Position numbers and translations under genes: made by a program. 32,501 nt of DNA from Propionivibrio dicarboxylicus (GTDB lineage Bacteria > Pseudomonadota > Gammaproteobacteria > Burkholderiales > Rhodocyclaceae). Positions 11,338 through 19,016 of the stretch are shown here, piece after piece. The DNA lies in contig CAMDMZ010000045.1 in assembly GCA_945902805.1 (NCBI GenBank), positions 1-32,501 on the forward strand, read 5' to 3'. The notes under the pieces are model-generated. The model made no database searches. It was not told where the DNA came from and saw only the letters and a program-made list of their open reading frames with translations. Every line of letters starts with the position of its first letter. The first letter of the stretch is position 1.

Positions 11338-12188
11338 GGCAGTGTTGATCGCTCCAGATCGACACCATCGAGGTAGCGTGCCAGCAGTTTGTTGACTGTT
11401 TTGTCCTTGCGCATTTCATCGACCAATCGTTGCCAGGGAACGATGCTTTGCGCCGAGAACGTTTTGCGGGAAAAAATCACCTCGTGGGGCGGTGCTGCCG
11501 ATCCGGCATCCCAGTCCAGGCTGGCCAGGGCATGGGCTTCGGGGATACTGGTGTGGGCGTACATCCCATACACCGCCGGCAAAGAGAGCACCGCATCGAC
11601 CCGACCCGCCGCCACCATGCGTAATAACTGCTCGGTCGAGTTGACCTCGTACACACGGCCGGTAGCGCGCAGTCGGGTGAGAAATTCTTCATAGACCGGG
11701 CCATGGGTGAAGCCGCGTATCACCCCGAATACGGCCCGCCTATCCTGCTCGAAATCCAGCATGCGGGAATAGCGGTGCGCGTTTTCTGGCCGTATCAACA
11801 CGAAGTTTTTCTGCTTCATGTAGGGGGCGAACCAGGCATAGCGTTTGCGCTCCGGGGTCTGGATGGCAAAAAAGGCCATATCCACGTCGCCTTGCTCGAT
11901 GCCGGCGAAAATGCGCGCACGTGGCATTTCGCTCACCGTCAGGGGACAGCCGCTGCGGCGTCCGAGCTCCTGCGCCAAGTCGAGGTCGAATCCTTTGCCC
12001 TGGTAATAGTTGTGGCCGCGATTGTCGAAGGCGACACGGATAGGCTGGGGTGGGCAGGCGACGGACGTCGTGGCGAACGCGGACGAAGCCGCTGTCATGC
12101 TCAGGGCAATCAGGCTAGCTGGCACGAGGGCAAGGCGGGAAAGTCGGCCAGCAATTGCAGATATCACCATGGTGACAAGCTGTCTCAT
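11334..12188 (-). CDS. Family-3 extracellular solute-binding protein (amino-acid-binding type)
   Basis: The 284-residue periplasmic protein has a long N-terminal signal peptide (hydrophobic ALVPASLIALSMTAASS, cleavage after about residue 39, SAFA). The mature body has the layout of bacterial family-3 binding proteins: IRVAFDNRG at the start of lobe 1, GFDLDLAQELGRR, a GDVDMAFFAI switch segment, then YAWFAPYMKQ. Length is normal for the family. No ABC permease or ATPase genes are nearby. It is coupled to the PstS-like gene upstream (ATGA at 12185-12188) and to the hybrid kinase downstream (ATGA at 11334-11337), so it is probably a sensory binding protein for that kinase. The ligand is not predictable from what I can see. 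Confidence 0.9.
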   Translation of the reverse strand: MRQLVTMVISAIAGRLSRLALVPASLIALSMTAASSAFATTSVACPPQPIRVAFDNRGHNYYQGKGFDLDLAQELGRRSGCPLTVSEMPRARIFAGIEQGDVDMAFFAIQTPERKRYAWFAPYMKQKNFVLIRPENAHRYSRMLDFEQDRRAVFGVIRGFTHGPVYEEFLTRLRATGRVYEVNSTEQLLRMVAAGRVDAVLSLPAVYGMYAHTSIPEAHALASLDWDAGSAAPPHEVIFSRKTFSAQSIVPWQRLVDEMRKDKTVNKLLARYLDGVDLERSTLP

Positions 12189-12607
12189 TCCTTGAGCGTC
12201 AGGACAGCGCGCACGGCATTGTCGAGCGCTTCGACCTTGATATAGCCAATGGCACCCGGATTGCGGCGCACGATGTCGAGCACCGCACGATCATTGGGCA
12301 TGGGCTGCGGGGGCAACACCTGGCCGGTAAACATCAGGCGCGACCAATAAGCGTTGACCTGTTGTGGGCTCATGCCAGCCAGTGACTGGAAGAACTTTTC
12401 GCGCAGCGCGTCATCGCGCGGCAGATCGAAAACGAGGGCGAACTCACCGCCGGGAAAGTTGCGCGCGCGTCCGAGGTAGAGGTCGGAGACCTGCTGTACC
12501 GTCATCTGTTTCACGGGGTTGTTTGGATGGACGATGATGGCGATGTCGGCCAGCACAAAAGTCGGTGCTGACAGGACGGCGGCAAGGAGTAGTTTTAGGC
12601 CGCGCAT
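12185..12607 (-). CDS. Small PstS-like periplasmic substrate-binding protein (cassette B)
   Basis: This 140-residue secreted protein is the close paralogue of the one at 3132-3593. The signal peptide is MRGLKLLLAAVLSAPTF, ending near LAD. The mature part, of about 120 residues, differs at about 18 positions. Longer in-frame starts up to 12688 would run back through the barrel gene and give a non-secretory leader. ATG 12607 fits the signal peptide and lies 2 bases after the barrel's TGA. The stop overlaps the next start as ATGA. The fold is one PBP-like lobe of the phosphate-binding type; with no transporter genes around, a role as periplasmic sensor subunit is inferred. Its signal-peptide codons contain a copy of the dispersed motif described under repeats. 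Confidence 0.88.
   Translation of the reverse strand: MRGLKLLLAAVLSAPTFVLADIAIIVHPNNPVKQMTVQQVSDLYLGRARNFPGGEFALVFDLPRDDALREKFFQSLAGMSPQQVNAYWSRLMFTGQVLPPQPMPNDRAVLDIVRRNPGAIGYIKVEALDNAVRAVLTLKE
12557..12581 (+). repeat. Dispersed ~25-bp motif, copy b
   Basis: It begins AAAAGTCGGTGCTG and continues ACAGGACGGCG, nearly identical to copy a. It lies in the signal-peptide codons of the cassette B PstS-like gene. Confidence 0.5.
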
Positions 12608-12609
12608 GG

Positions 12610-13884
12610 TCAGAACACCCAGTCGATGGTCGCCGTGACCAGGTTTGCCCGTTCGTCCGCCACGGGTGCACTGTCGTTGCCACCCCACAGACCATTGCCG
12701 TTCTTCAGGATGTGGATTCGATCAAATTGCAGCTTGAGACTGGCTTGGCTATGAAAATCCCAGCGCATCCCAAGTGAAACGGTGCGTTGATTGATGCGTA
12801 CCAAATTCGTGGCGCCGATCGCCATGGCCTGTAGCGCGCCACCTTCATTGCCCAGGACGGTGGCCCAGTCATGCGTGGCGACGGCTGCCGAATCGCGGGG
12901 ATGAAAGGCAGAAATTCCGACATAAGGCGTGAAGCTCGCGAAACGACGGCCGACGTTCAGATACGCCGCCGTACCTTGAACATAGACTTGACGATTGCCA
13001 CTGACGCGGCTGAGCTCGCCCTGAGCTTGCCAGAGCCCGTCATCGTAGCTGGCGCCGACGGTGAGGTAACTGATGCGACCATCCTTGAAGCGCAGGCCCG
13101 ACAGCAGGCTGTTGGCCTCGTTACTGATGCCGGGGATACCTGATCCGGCGACGGCGGCCAAAGGTTGAGTCAAGGCGCCGAGTGGGGCTTCGTTGGCCAG
13201 GCTCATTGAGGCCAGTCCGCCCTTGAGCCGCCACGGTCCCGCTTCACGGACTACCGAGACATCGACGAAGTTATCGGCGACAAAGTGATAGTTATTGCCG
13301 GCCATCATGGGTACGGCGGCCTCGACACGGCCAAGCTGGGCTTTCAAGTTCCAGCGTGCGGCGTCGGTGTTGAGGGTGTAGCTTGCGTCCAGACCATCGA
13401 GCGAGTAGATCGGCATGAAGCCGTAGTAGTCCCAGTTTGGTCGCACGGTGGTTTGGGCGTAGCCGAGGTTACGGTAGTCGGAAAGCAGAAAGACATCGAT
13501 ACCCACTCGGCCAACCCGTAGGTTGAGTTCTGGCAGTGGTCGATGTGAAAGGTAGGCCCATTCGACCGAATTGCCGAGCGTGGCATCGGTCTTGTCGCGG
13601 AGCACGAGTTGCGCCACGGCGTCCGTTTGCGGGCTAATGCGGTAGCCGGCTTGTAGGCCCAGGCGGCTGTCGGTCTTCCAGCTACCGGAATGGGTCGAAC
13701 TGGCTTTCTGCCCGAGATCGCGGACAAACTTCAGATTGGGCTCGTCTTCATGGCTATAGCCGAGTGTGCCGTAGCCACTGAAGGTCCATGGCGATGGATC
13801 GTTGCTATTCGTTTGCGCCTGCACGCTGGCGGCACCAAGCCAGAGCGCGAGCAGCGCAGTTTTGCCGACCAATTTTGTATTCAT
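12610..13884 (-). CDS. Outer-membrane beta-barrel, porin-like protein (cassette B)
   Basis: The 424-residue barrel has a signal peptide (MNTKLVGKTALLALWLGA, cleavage near VQAQ). It has repeated amphipathic strands (for example WTFSGYGTLGYS, VEWAYLSHRP, LNLRVGRVGIDV) and a C-terminal strand ending in ATIDWVF, whose terminal Phe is the usual assembly signal. The reading frame is open back to 14016, but the upstream part is polar and lies in the control region. ATG 13884 has AGGGAGA about 7 bases before it and is the only start giving a signal peptide. It heads cassette B and is 2 bases from the PstS-like gene. Its organisation mirrors the cassette A barrel (RLGLQAGYRISP versus RIGIQGTYVFNP), which supports a shared origin. 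Confidence 0.87.
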   Translation of the reverse strand: MNTKLVGKTALLALWLGAASVQAQTNSNDPSPWTFSGYGTLGYSHEDEPNLKFVRDLGQKASSTHSGSWKTDSRLGLQAGYRISPQTDAVAQLVLRDKTDATLGNSVEWAYLSHRPLPELNLRVGRVGIDVFLLSDYRNLGYAQTTVRPNWDYYGFMPIYSLDGLDASYTLNTDAARWNLKAQLGRVEAAVPMMAGNNYHFVADNFVDVSVVREAGPWRLKGGLASMSLANEAPLGALTQPLAAVAGSGIPGISNEANSLLSGLRFKDGRISYLTVGASYDDGLWQAQGELSRVSGNRQVYVQGTAAYLNVGRRFASFTPYVGISAFHPRDSAAVATHDWATVLGNEGGALQAMAIGATNLVRINQRTVSLGMRWDFHSQASLKLQFDRIHILKNGNGLWGGNDSAPVADERANLVTATIDWVF

Positions 13885-13994
13885 GTGCTTTCTCCCTTGA
13901 TGCTTGAAATTACGGCCATTGCCCGGATAGCCGCGCCAGTGCGGGGGCTCGGTCATATCAGCGTTTATCTTGGCAGACATATTTTTGACCGTCA

Positions 13995-14034
13995 AATCCT
14001 CACCAATCCTCACCAATCCTCACCGATCCTCACA
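13995..14034. promoter_or_regulatory. Four tandem 10-bp repeats in the divergent control region
   Basis: AATCCTCACC occurs three times exactly (13995, 14005, 14015), followed by GATCCTCACA at 14025, all head to tail with 10-bp periodicity. The array lies between the divergent starts of the cassette B barrel (13884, minus) and the first 7TMR-DISM kinase (14143, plus). One-helical-turn direct repeats are the usual architecture of OmpR/PhoB-type regulator sites, and such a regulator is encoded at 16167-16865. Binding by it is inference. Replication slippage of a non-functional sequence is the alternative. Confidence 0.5.
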
Positions 14035-14062
14035 TTGGATTGCTCAGATGACACAGACGTGG

Positions 14063-14166
14063 TCGTTCGTGCTCCGGCCGCAGAATGGGGCAAGTACAAT
14101 AGCCACGTGAATGTCATCGACTCAGGATTTTTCCACTCGCGCATGACTGATGGCCTGATTGAGAAA
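14063..14166 (+). pseudogene. Decayed fragment of an SDR gene, in frame with the downstream kinase
   Basis: This 104-base stretch aligns without gaps to 1175-1278 of the SDR gene, with about 86 identical bases by hand count. In the same reading frame, 26 of 34 residues agree (AAEWGKYN, SRM.DGLIEK). The SDR Cys-Pro-Gly motif has become Asp-Ser-Gly, and the rest of an SDR gene is absent on both sides. The frame is free of stops and runs directly into the 7TMR-DISM kinase, whose best ATG (14143) is the Met of the SDR-derived RMTDGLIEK. The fragment is on the same strand as the intact SDR 12.9 kb away. Confidence 0.85.
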
Positions 14167-16170
14167 TCTTTCGGCAGGCAATCGCCGTCCCGCCAGCGCC
14201 GACTTTTCCCCCTGGGTTGGCTGCTACTCATCCTCATCGTCGGCTTGCTATCTTCGGCAAGCTGGGCAACGCCGGCAGCACACGTCATCACCCTCGGCAC
14301 CGAGCAACACAAGCGCGTTCTCGGTGCCGCTGAAGTCGACTGGCTGCGTGACCCGAGTGGCGCACTGAGCATTGCTCAAATTGACTCTGCCGAGCTGAAG
14401 TCGCGATTCCAGCCCTTGACCAAAGGAATGAACTTCGGCTTTACACGTGATGCGATCTGGCTGCGCATTACGCTGGCTCGCACGGTGGACGCACCTCAGG
14501 TCTGGCGCCTGGAACTGAACGTGCCTTACATGAATGACGTGCGTTTTCATACGCCGACGCCGAATGGGTTCAGCATCAGCCAGGCTGGCGACCGCTTCCC
14601 CTTTGTCGAGCGCCCCCTGCCCTACCGCAATCCGCTCTTCCCGATTGTTCTGACTGACGAGGCGCCACACACCATCTACCTGCGCATCGAAACCGATTCA
14701 GTAACCGGCGGACAACTGGTGCTGTGGCACGTTGACGACTTTCGGGTCGCGGCGCAAAACGAGTTGCCGCTGCTCGGAATGTTGCTTGGAATTATCCTGA
14801 TGCTCGGCCTGATTTCATTCCTGGGCTGGATCATGACGCGCGACGCCCAGTTGCTTTCCTACGTCGCCATGGCTGCAGCGGGATTGCTCGCCGTGTCGGC
14901 CACCACCGGACTTCTGGCGCAACAGATTTTTCCCACCCTGCCCGGACTCGCGGATCGCGCCGTTCCGTTTTCCCTCGCCTTGTATTTCTTCCTGGTCTTG
15001 TTTATTCAACGCCGATCTCTGGACCTACAGGCCACGCATCCGCACCTCGATCGTTTGATGCAACTACTTATGGCGGTCTGTGTGTTGGCACCACTGACAC
15101 GTGAGTTCGACATCTACCACCTGTTGGGCGGACCGCTCCTTCGCCTTGGGTTTGTCCTCGGGGTGCCACTACTGCTGTGGGCGGCGTGGCGTCGCTCGCG
15201 TTCGGCGGCCGGCGCCGGGTATCTCATATTTGGCGGGTTGAGCGTCTATTACGTGGCGACGCTGATCAGCGCCCTGGTCGATGCCACGCTGTTGCCGGCC
15301 TACCCGGTGCTTCAATTTGCCTGGCTGGGTGGACTCATCCTGTTCCTGCTACTGGCACAAGTGAGCGTATTGACAGCGCTTGGCGCAACGCGACGACGAC
15401 AACTCGAGGCCGAGCACGAGGCAAAGCGGATGCAGGTCCTGGCCGGGCAGGAAACACGGTTGCGCGAGGAACAGACCCAGTTCTTCTCCTTTGTCACCCA
15501 AGAGCTACGGAAACCCCTTGCGGCAATTCGTACCGGGCTGGCCAATCTGGGACGTGACCTGATCGCCCGTAGCAATGTTGACTACGCTGTCGACACGCGA
15601 ACAAGCGCTCGACTGGCACGAATGGAGCGCTCGACTGAGCGCATGGCCGGTATGATCGAGCGCCACCTGCAACTGCAACGCCTGACTGATCCTGGCTTCA
15701 GCCTCCAGCGCCATGCGGAAAGCCCGCTGCTGCCAGTGATCGGCGCCATGACCCAGGTAGCCGAGCTCTATTCGGACCGGGAGATCAGCCATCACGTTGC
15801 CGGCGAGTTGCCCGCCACCTTGCCGATGGATACCGAGTTGATGGAGCTCTGCCTGATCAATTTGCTGAGCAATGCCGCCAAGTATTCCCCGGCGGATAGC
15901 CCGATCCACATTGAAATCCGCGCCGACAACGAACGCCGTACCCTCGCCTATCGCATCATCGACAGCGGTCCCGGCATCCCGCCCGGGGAGCAAGATCGCC
16001 TGTTCCGCATTTACCAGCGCAACCCGGCCGCCCCGGCACGCCAGTCCGGTTTCGGCATTGGCTTGACCCTCGCCGCGCGAATCGCCAAACTCCATGGTGG
16101 CTCGCTCGGCTACCGCCGCGTGAATGAACTATCGGTCTTCATCCTGGAGTTGGAATTACCCCCACCATGA
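14143..16170 (+). CDS. 7TMR-DISM sensor histidine kinase lacking the phosphoacceptor His
   Basis: The 675-residue membrane protein has a signal/anchor segment at about 28-46 and an extracytoplasmic 7TMR-DISMED2 domain at about 50-195. A seven-helix 7TMR-DISM region follows at about 206-410, then a HisKA-like helix pair at about 440-510 and an ATPase domain at about 545-672 (N-box LINLLSNAAKYSP, G1 DSGPGIPP, G2 GFGIGLTLA). In the dimerisation motif, where AHELRTPL is expected, it reads TQELRKPL. The His is Gln453 (CAA at 15499-15501) and Thr is Lys. ATP binding looks intact but autophosphorylation should not occur, so it may act as phosphatase, sensor or heterodimer partner of the kinase at 16849. 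The start is uncertain: ATG 14143 lies inside an SDR remnant and GTG 14107 is an alternative. Its stop overlaps the regulator (ATGA, 16167-16170). Confidence 0.9.
   Translation: MTDGLIEKSFGRQSPSRQRRLFPLGWLLLILIVGLLSSASWATPAAHVITLGTEQHKRVLGAAEVDWLRDPSGALSIAQIDSAELKSRFQPLTKGMNFGFTRDAIWLRITLARTVDAPQVWRLELNVPYMNDVRFHTPTPNGFSISQAGDRFPFVERPLPYRNPLFPIVLTDEAPHTIYLRIETDSVTGGQLVLWHVDDFRVAAQNELPLLGMLLGIILMLGLISFLGWIMTRDAQLLSYVAMAAAGLLAVSATTGLLAQQIFPTLPGLADRAVPFSLALYFFLVLFIQRRSLDLQATHPHLDRLMQLLMAVCVLAPLTREFDIYHLLGGPLLRLGFVLGVPLLLWAAWRRSRSAAGAGYLIFGGLSVYYVATLISALVDATLLPAYPVLQFAWLGGLILFLLLAQVSVLTALGATRRRQLEAEHEAKRMQVLAGQETRLREEQTQFFSFVTQELRKPLAAIRTGLANLGRDLIARSNVDYAVDTRTSARLARMERSTERMAGMIERHLQLQRLTDPGFSLQRHAESPLLPVIGAMTQVAELYSDREISHHVAGELPATLPMDTELMELCLINLLSNAAKYSPADSPIHIEIRADNERRTLAYRIIDSGPGIPPGEQDRLFRIYQRNPAAPARQSGFGIGLTLAARIAKLHGGSLGYRRVNELSVFILELELPPP
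14183..14207 (-). repeat. Dispersed ~25-bp motif, copy c
   Basis: On the minus strand it reads AAAAGTCGGCGCTGGCG followed by GGACGGCG. It lies 16 bases after the SDR remnant and just before the codons of the first hydrophobic segment of the His-less kinase. Confidence 0.6.
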
Positions 16171-16865
16171 GCGTTTCGGTCCTGATCGTCGAAGATGATG
16201 TCGATTTGCGTGAAGAACTGGCCGACTTCCTGCGCGGCCAAGACTACGCGGTCACCGACGTCGGCACCGTGCGCGAAGCGGAAAACGCCCTGACCAGGCC
16301 CTTCGATCTGCTGGTGCTCGACATCAACCTGCCCGATGGCAACGGTTTCGAACTTTGCCATCGTCTGCGGCCTTATCTGCGCTCCGGCATTGTCATGTGC
16401 ACCGGGCGCAGCGAACGCGAATTGCGCATCGACAGCCTCAAGGGCGGCGCCGATGCCTATCTGGTCAAACCCGTCGATCCCGATGAATTGGTCGCCACCC
16501 TGGTCAGCGTTTATCGACGCACCCTGCCTACACCCACGCCACTGTTCAATTTGCCGCCGCCTGCCCAGTGGCGGCTCGACAGCGTCCGCACCACACTGTT
16601 TTCACCGAATGGCGCCAGTCTGGTTCTGACTGCCAGCGAAACCTTGTTGCTGACTACCCTGCTGAACGCACCACAGCACCAGATTTCGCGCCTGGCCCTG
16701 CTCGCCGCCTTCAAGGCAGCTGGTACGGCGATGGATGGTCGCCGCATCGAGACCATGACCAGTCGTCTGCGGCGCAAGGTGCTGGATTCCACCGGCCAGC
16801 AGTTGCCGCTGACTTCGGTTTATGGCAAAGGCTACTCATTGACCGATCATGCGGCGCTGGTCTGA
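16167..16865 (+). CDS. OmpR-family response regulator (REC-winged helix)
   Basis: The 232-residue DNA-binding regulator has a receiver domain at about 4-118. It carries the acidic pair in VEDD, phosphoacceptor Asp52 (LVLDINLPDGNG), and the conserved Lys in YLVKPVDP. The C-terminal winged helix at about 140-228 has the recognition region (GRRIETMTSRLRRKV) and ends in VYGKGYSL, standard for the OmpR/PhoB class. It sits between two paralogous kinases, overlapping the first by 4 bases and the second by 17 bases, so all three are one transcription unit. It is expected to be phosphorylated by the downstream kinase, because the upstream one lacks the His. The 10-bp tandem repeats at 13995-14034 are candidate binding sites (inference). 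Confidence 0.95.
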   Translation: MSVSVLIVEDDVDLREELADFLRGQDYAVTDVGTVREAENALTRPFDLLVLDINLPDGNGFELCHRLRPYLRSGIVMCTGRSERELRIDSLKGGADAYLVKPVDPDELVATLVSVYRRTLPTPTPLFNLPPPAQWRLDSVRTTLFSPNGASLVLTASETLLLTTLLNAPQHQISRLALLAAFKAAGTAMDGRRIETMTSRLRRKVLDSTGQQLPLTSVYGKGYSLTDHAALV

Positions 16866-18915
16866 GCCCGGGCGCCGTACCCGCTGCGGGGCATTCCATC
16901 TCGCCAGAACCGACTTTTTGCGCGCTTGCCTGATCCCGCTTTTTCTTCTGCTCTTCGCCCTGTTGCCGAGCCTGGCGGGTGCAGAACCGCTGGCGGCAGG
17001 CGAAACACGTCGCACGCTGGACGGTACTGAAGTTGCCTACCTGCGCGACCGCGACGGCACTCTCGACATCACCCACGTCAGTGCTGCCGCGCTCCAGGGC
17101 AACTTTCAGCCACTGGCGCACGGCCTGAACTTTGGTTACACCCAGGATGTCATCTGGTTGCGTTTTACTCTGCAACGATCGACGGCGGCGCAAGCACGAT
17201 GGTGGCTGGAAGTGGCCATATCCTATCTTGATGACGTCCGTTTCTACACGCCACGAGATTCCGGATTTAGCGAATCCCAGGCCGGCGATCGTTTTCCATT
17301 TACTGTTCGCGCGCTGCCGTATCGCCATCCCTTGTTTGCGATTGACCTGCCTGAAACCGACTCGCGCCAGTTCTACCTGCGCATTGCCTCGGATTCGTCC
17401 ATCGCTGCCGGTCTCATCCTCTGGGAACCCCAGGCATTGCGTAATACAGCACAAAGAGAAATGCTTCTCTTTGGTGGCCTGCTTGGCATGCTACTGGTCA
17501 CCTCCCTGATCGGCGTCCTTAGTTGGTGGTGGAGTAGCGACCGTGTATTGCTGACGTTTGCTGGCGTTACGGCCTACATGCTGCTGTATCTGCCTCTGCA
17601 ACTGGGCTACCTGACGCAATGGTTCTTTGTCGATTCGCCGTGGCTTGTCGATCATGCCGTGCCATGGACGCTGGCGATCACGGCGGCGTGCATGCTCTTG
17701 ATTTTTCGTACTCCGTTGCAGATACGGACATCGTATCCATTGCTCCATCGCCTACTGGGTGCCGCCACCGGACTGGCCATGCTGGCGCCGCTAAGTCGGG
17801 TGTTCGGCGGGTACGGCACGATAGGCGGTCCTTTCCTACAAGCGATATTGATGTTCAGTGCCGTGGTTCTCATCTCGGTATCGTGGCTGCAGTGGCGACG
17901 TGGAGTCGATGGCATGGTCTATTTTTTTGCCGCCGGAATCGCGCTTTTGACCACGTTTGTTCTCCGTCCGCTGGCCATCCTCGGTGCCCTCCCGCCCTGG
18001 CCTGGACTGCTGAATGCCTGGATTCCTGGCGTCGCGGCTTTGTTATTCCTCTCTCAAGTGGGTGCCTGGATGGAGGCGCGCGCCACGCGTCGACGACAGG
18101 TCGATGCCGAACAGGACACGCTGCGCCTCGCCGCCCTGGCGGCCCAGGAAAACGACCTGCGCGCGGAACAAACCCAGTTCTTCGCCTTTGTTGCCCATGA
18201 ATTACGTACCCCGCTGGGCGCCATTCGCACCGGTCTGGTCAATCTGGAGCGCGAGCTTCCGGCCATCGCTGTCAGTGGCGATGCGCTCACGGGGCATCGC
18301 GCACGCATTGGCCGCATCAGACGTGCCACCGAGCACATGGGCGCCATGATCGAACGACATCTTCAGTTGCAGCGCCTGGTCGATTCTGGTTATGTGCTTC
18401 AGCGCATGGCTGAAAGTCCACTGTTGCCCGTCATCGGCGCGGTCGCCGAGGTGTCTGATGCCTATCCGGCGCGGGTTGTCCGGCGACTCGAAGATGGCGA
18501 TATTCCGACCAGCGTTCGCATCGATCCGGATTTAATTGAACTCTGCCTCGTCAATCTGTTGACCAATGCCGCCCAATACTCGCCCGCCGAACGCCCGATC
18601 ATGATCGAAACCGTGATCGACGCGGCTCGCAACGGGCTCGTTTATCGCGTCATCGACCACGGCGCCGGCATCCCGCCCGAGGTCGTGGAACGCCTCATCA
18701 ATCTCCAGCAGCACCACGACGCCAATCCGGCCAGTCTCCCGCATGGCGGCTTCGGCATTGGCCTGATCCTCGCCACACGTATCGCGAAACTCCACGGTGG
18801 TTCGCTCACCTATCACCGGGAAAACCAGCAAACCGTGTTTGCGCTCGAACTGCGACTTGCACCCTCAAGCGCCGTCTCGCCAGCACCGACTTTTGCGACC
18901 GCCGCTAGTCCATAG
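16849..18915 (+). CDS. 7TMR-DISM sensor histidine kinase (His intact)
   Basis: This 688-residue paralogue of the kinase at 14143 has the same order of parts: hydrophobic signal at about 24-44, 7TMR-DISMED2 at about 50-195 (shared QAGDRFPF and LPYRHPLFAIDL), seven membrane helices at about 204-402, and HisKA with His450 in VAHELRTPLGAIR. The ATPase has LVNLLTNAAQYSP, DHGAGIPPE and GFGIGLILA. All catalytic positions look functional, so it is the likely kinase for the regulator just upstream. ATG 16849 overlaps the regulator's end by 17 bases; TTG 16918, just before the hydrophobic segment, is an alternative start. The C-terminal tail (SSAVSPAPTFATA) is encoded partly by a copy of the dispersed motif. 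7TMR-DISM proteins commonly sense small carbohydrates or related ligands, but this ligand is unknown. Confidence 0.92.
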   Translation: MRRWSEPGRRTRCGAFHLARTDFLRACLIPLFLLLFALLPSLAGAEPLAAGETRRTLDGTEVAYLRDRDGTLDITHVSAAALQGNFQPLAHGLNFGYTQDVIWLRFTLQRSTAAQARWWLEVAISYLDDVRFYTPRDSGFSESQAGDRFPFTVRALPYRHPLFAIDLPETDSRQFYLRIASDSSIAAGLILWEPQALRNTAQREMLLFGGLLGMLLVTSLIGVLSWWWSSDRVLLTFAGVTAYMLLYLPLQLGYLTQWFFVDSPWLVDHAVPWTLAITAACMLLIFRTPLQIRTSYPLLHRLLGAATGLAMLAPLSRVFGGYGTIGGPFLQAILMFSAVVLISVSWLQWRRGVDGMVYFFAAGIALLTTFVLRPLAILGALPPWPGLLNAWIPGVAALLFLSQVGAWMEARATRRRQVDAEQDTLRLAALAAQENDLRAEQTQFFAFVAHELRTPLGAIRTGLVNLERELPAIAVSGDALTGHRARIGRIRRATEHMGAMIERHLQLQRLVDSGYVLQRMAESPLLPVIGAVAEVSDAYPARVVRRLEDGDIPTSVRIDPDLIELCLVNLLTNAAQYSPAERPIMIETVIDAARNGLVYRVIDHGAGIPPEVVERLINLQQHHDANPASLPHGGFGIGLILATRIAKLHGGSLTYHRENQQTVFALELRLAPSSAVSPAPTFATAASP
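16896..16919 (-). repeat. Dispersed ~25-bp motif, copy d (divergent)
   Basis: On the minus strand it reads AAAAAGTCGGTTCTGGCG followed by AGATGG. It lies just before the hydrophobic segment of the second 7TMR-DISM kinase, the equivalent place to copy c but in another reading frame. Confidence 0.45.
18870..18894 (-). repeat. Dispersed ~25-bp motif, copy e
   Basis: On the minus strand it reads AAAAGTCGGTGCTGGCG followed by AGACGGCG. It lies in the last codons of the second 7TMR-DISM kinase. Confidence 0.6.
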
Positions 18916-18977
18916 CGGTCGACAGCGGTCAGCAACGGTTTTGTCCCGATGTACCTCGCATTTTTTTGCTAGGATGC

Positions 18978-18987
18978 GGTGAGGATC
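18978..18987. promoter_or_regulatory. GGTGAGGATC, near-copy of the tandem decamer, upstream of a GGDEF-EAL gene
   Basis: Nine of ten bases match the reverse complement of the decamer at 13995-14034. It is 30 bases before the start of the PAS-GGDEF-EAL gene. A second AGGAT lies 11 bases earlier (18971), giving one-turn spacing like that of the array. This may be a site for the same regulator, but a short match like this could be coincidence. Confidence 0.25.
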
Positions 18988-19016
18988 TTCATCCCCATCA
19001 ATAAGGTGTAGCCCGT

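Noticed and set aside
13885-14016. N-terminal extension of the cassette B barrel
   Set aside because: ATG 13884 gives a clean signal peptide and has a good ribosome site. The upstream residues are polar and fall in the control region.
13995-14034. CRISPR-like array
   Set aside because: The decamers are directly adjacent with no spacers, so this is a tandem repeat, not CRISPR.
13690-14142. 5' extension of the first 7TMR-DISM kinase frame
   Set aside because: This part is antisense to the cassette B barrel and then crosses the tandem repeats and the SDR remnant. A protein start there would precede the signal peptide by about 150 residues.
18902-18918. Short perfect palindrome CCGCTA/TAGCGG over the stop of the second kinase
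   Set aside because: The stem is only 6 bp and is not followed by a T-run, so it is not convincing as a terminator.
18941-18975. Possible promoter TTGTCC ... TAGGAT before the gene at 19017
   Set aside because: The spacing is 23 bases, outside the range for a sigma-70 promoter.
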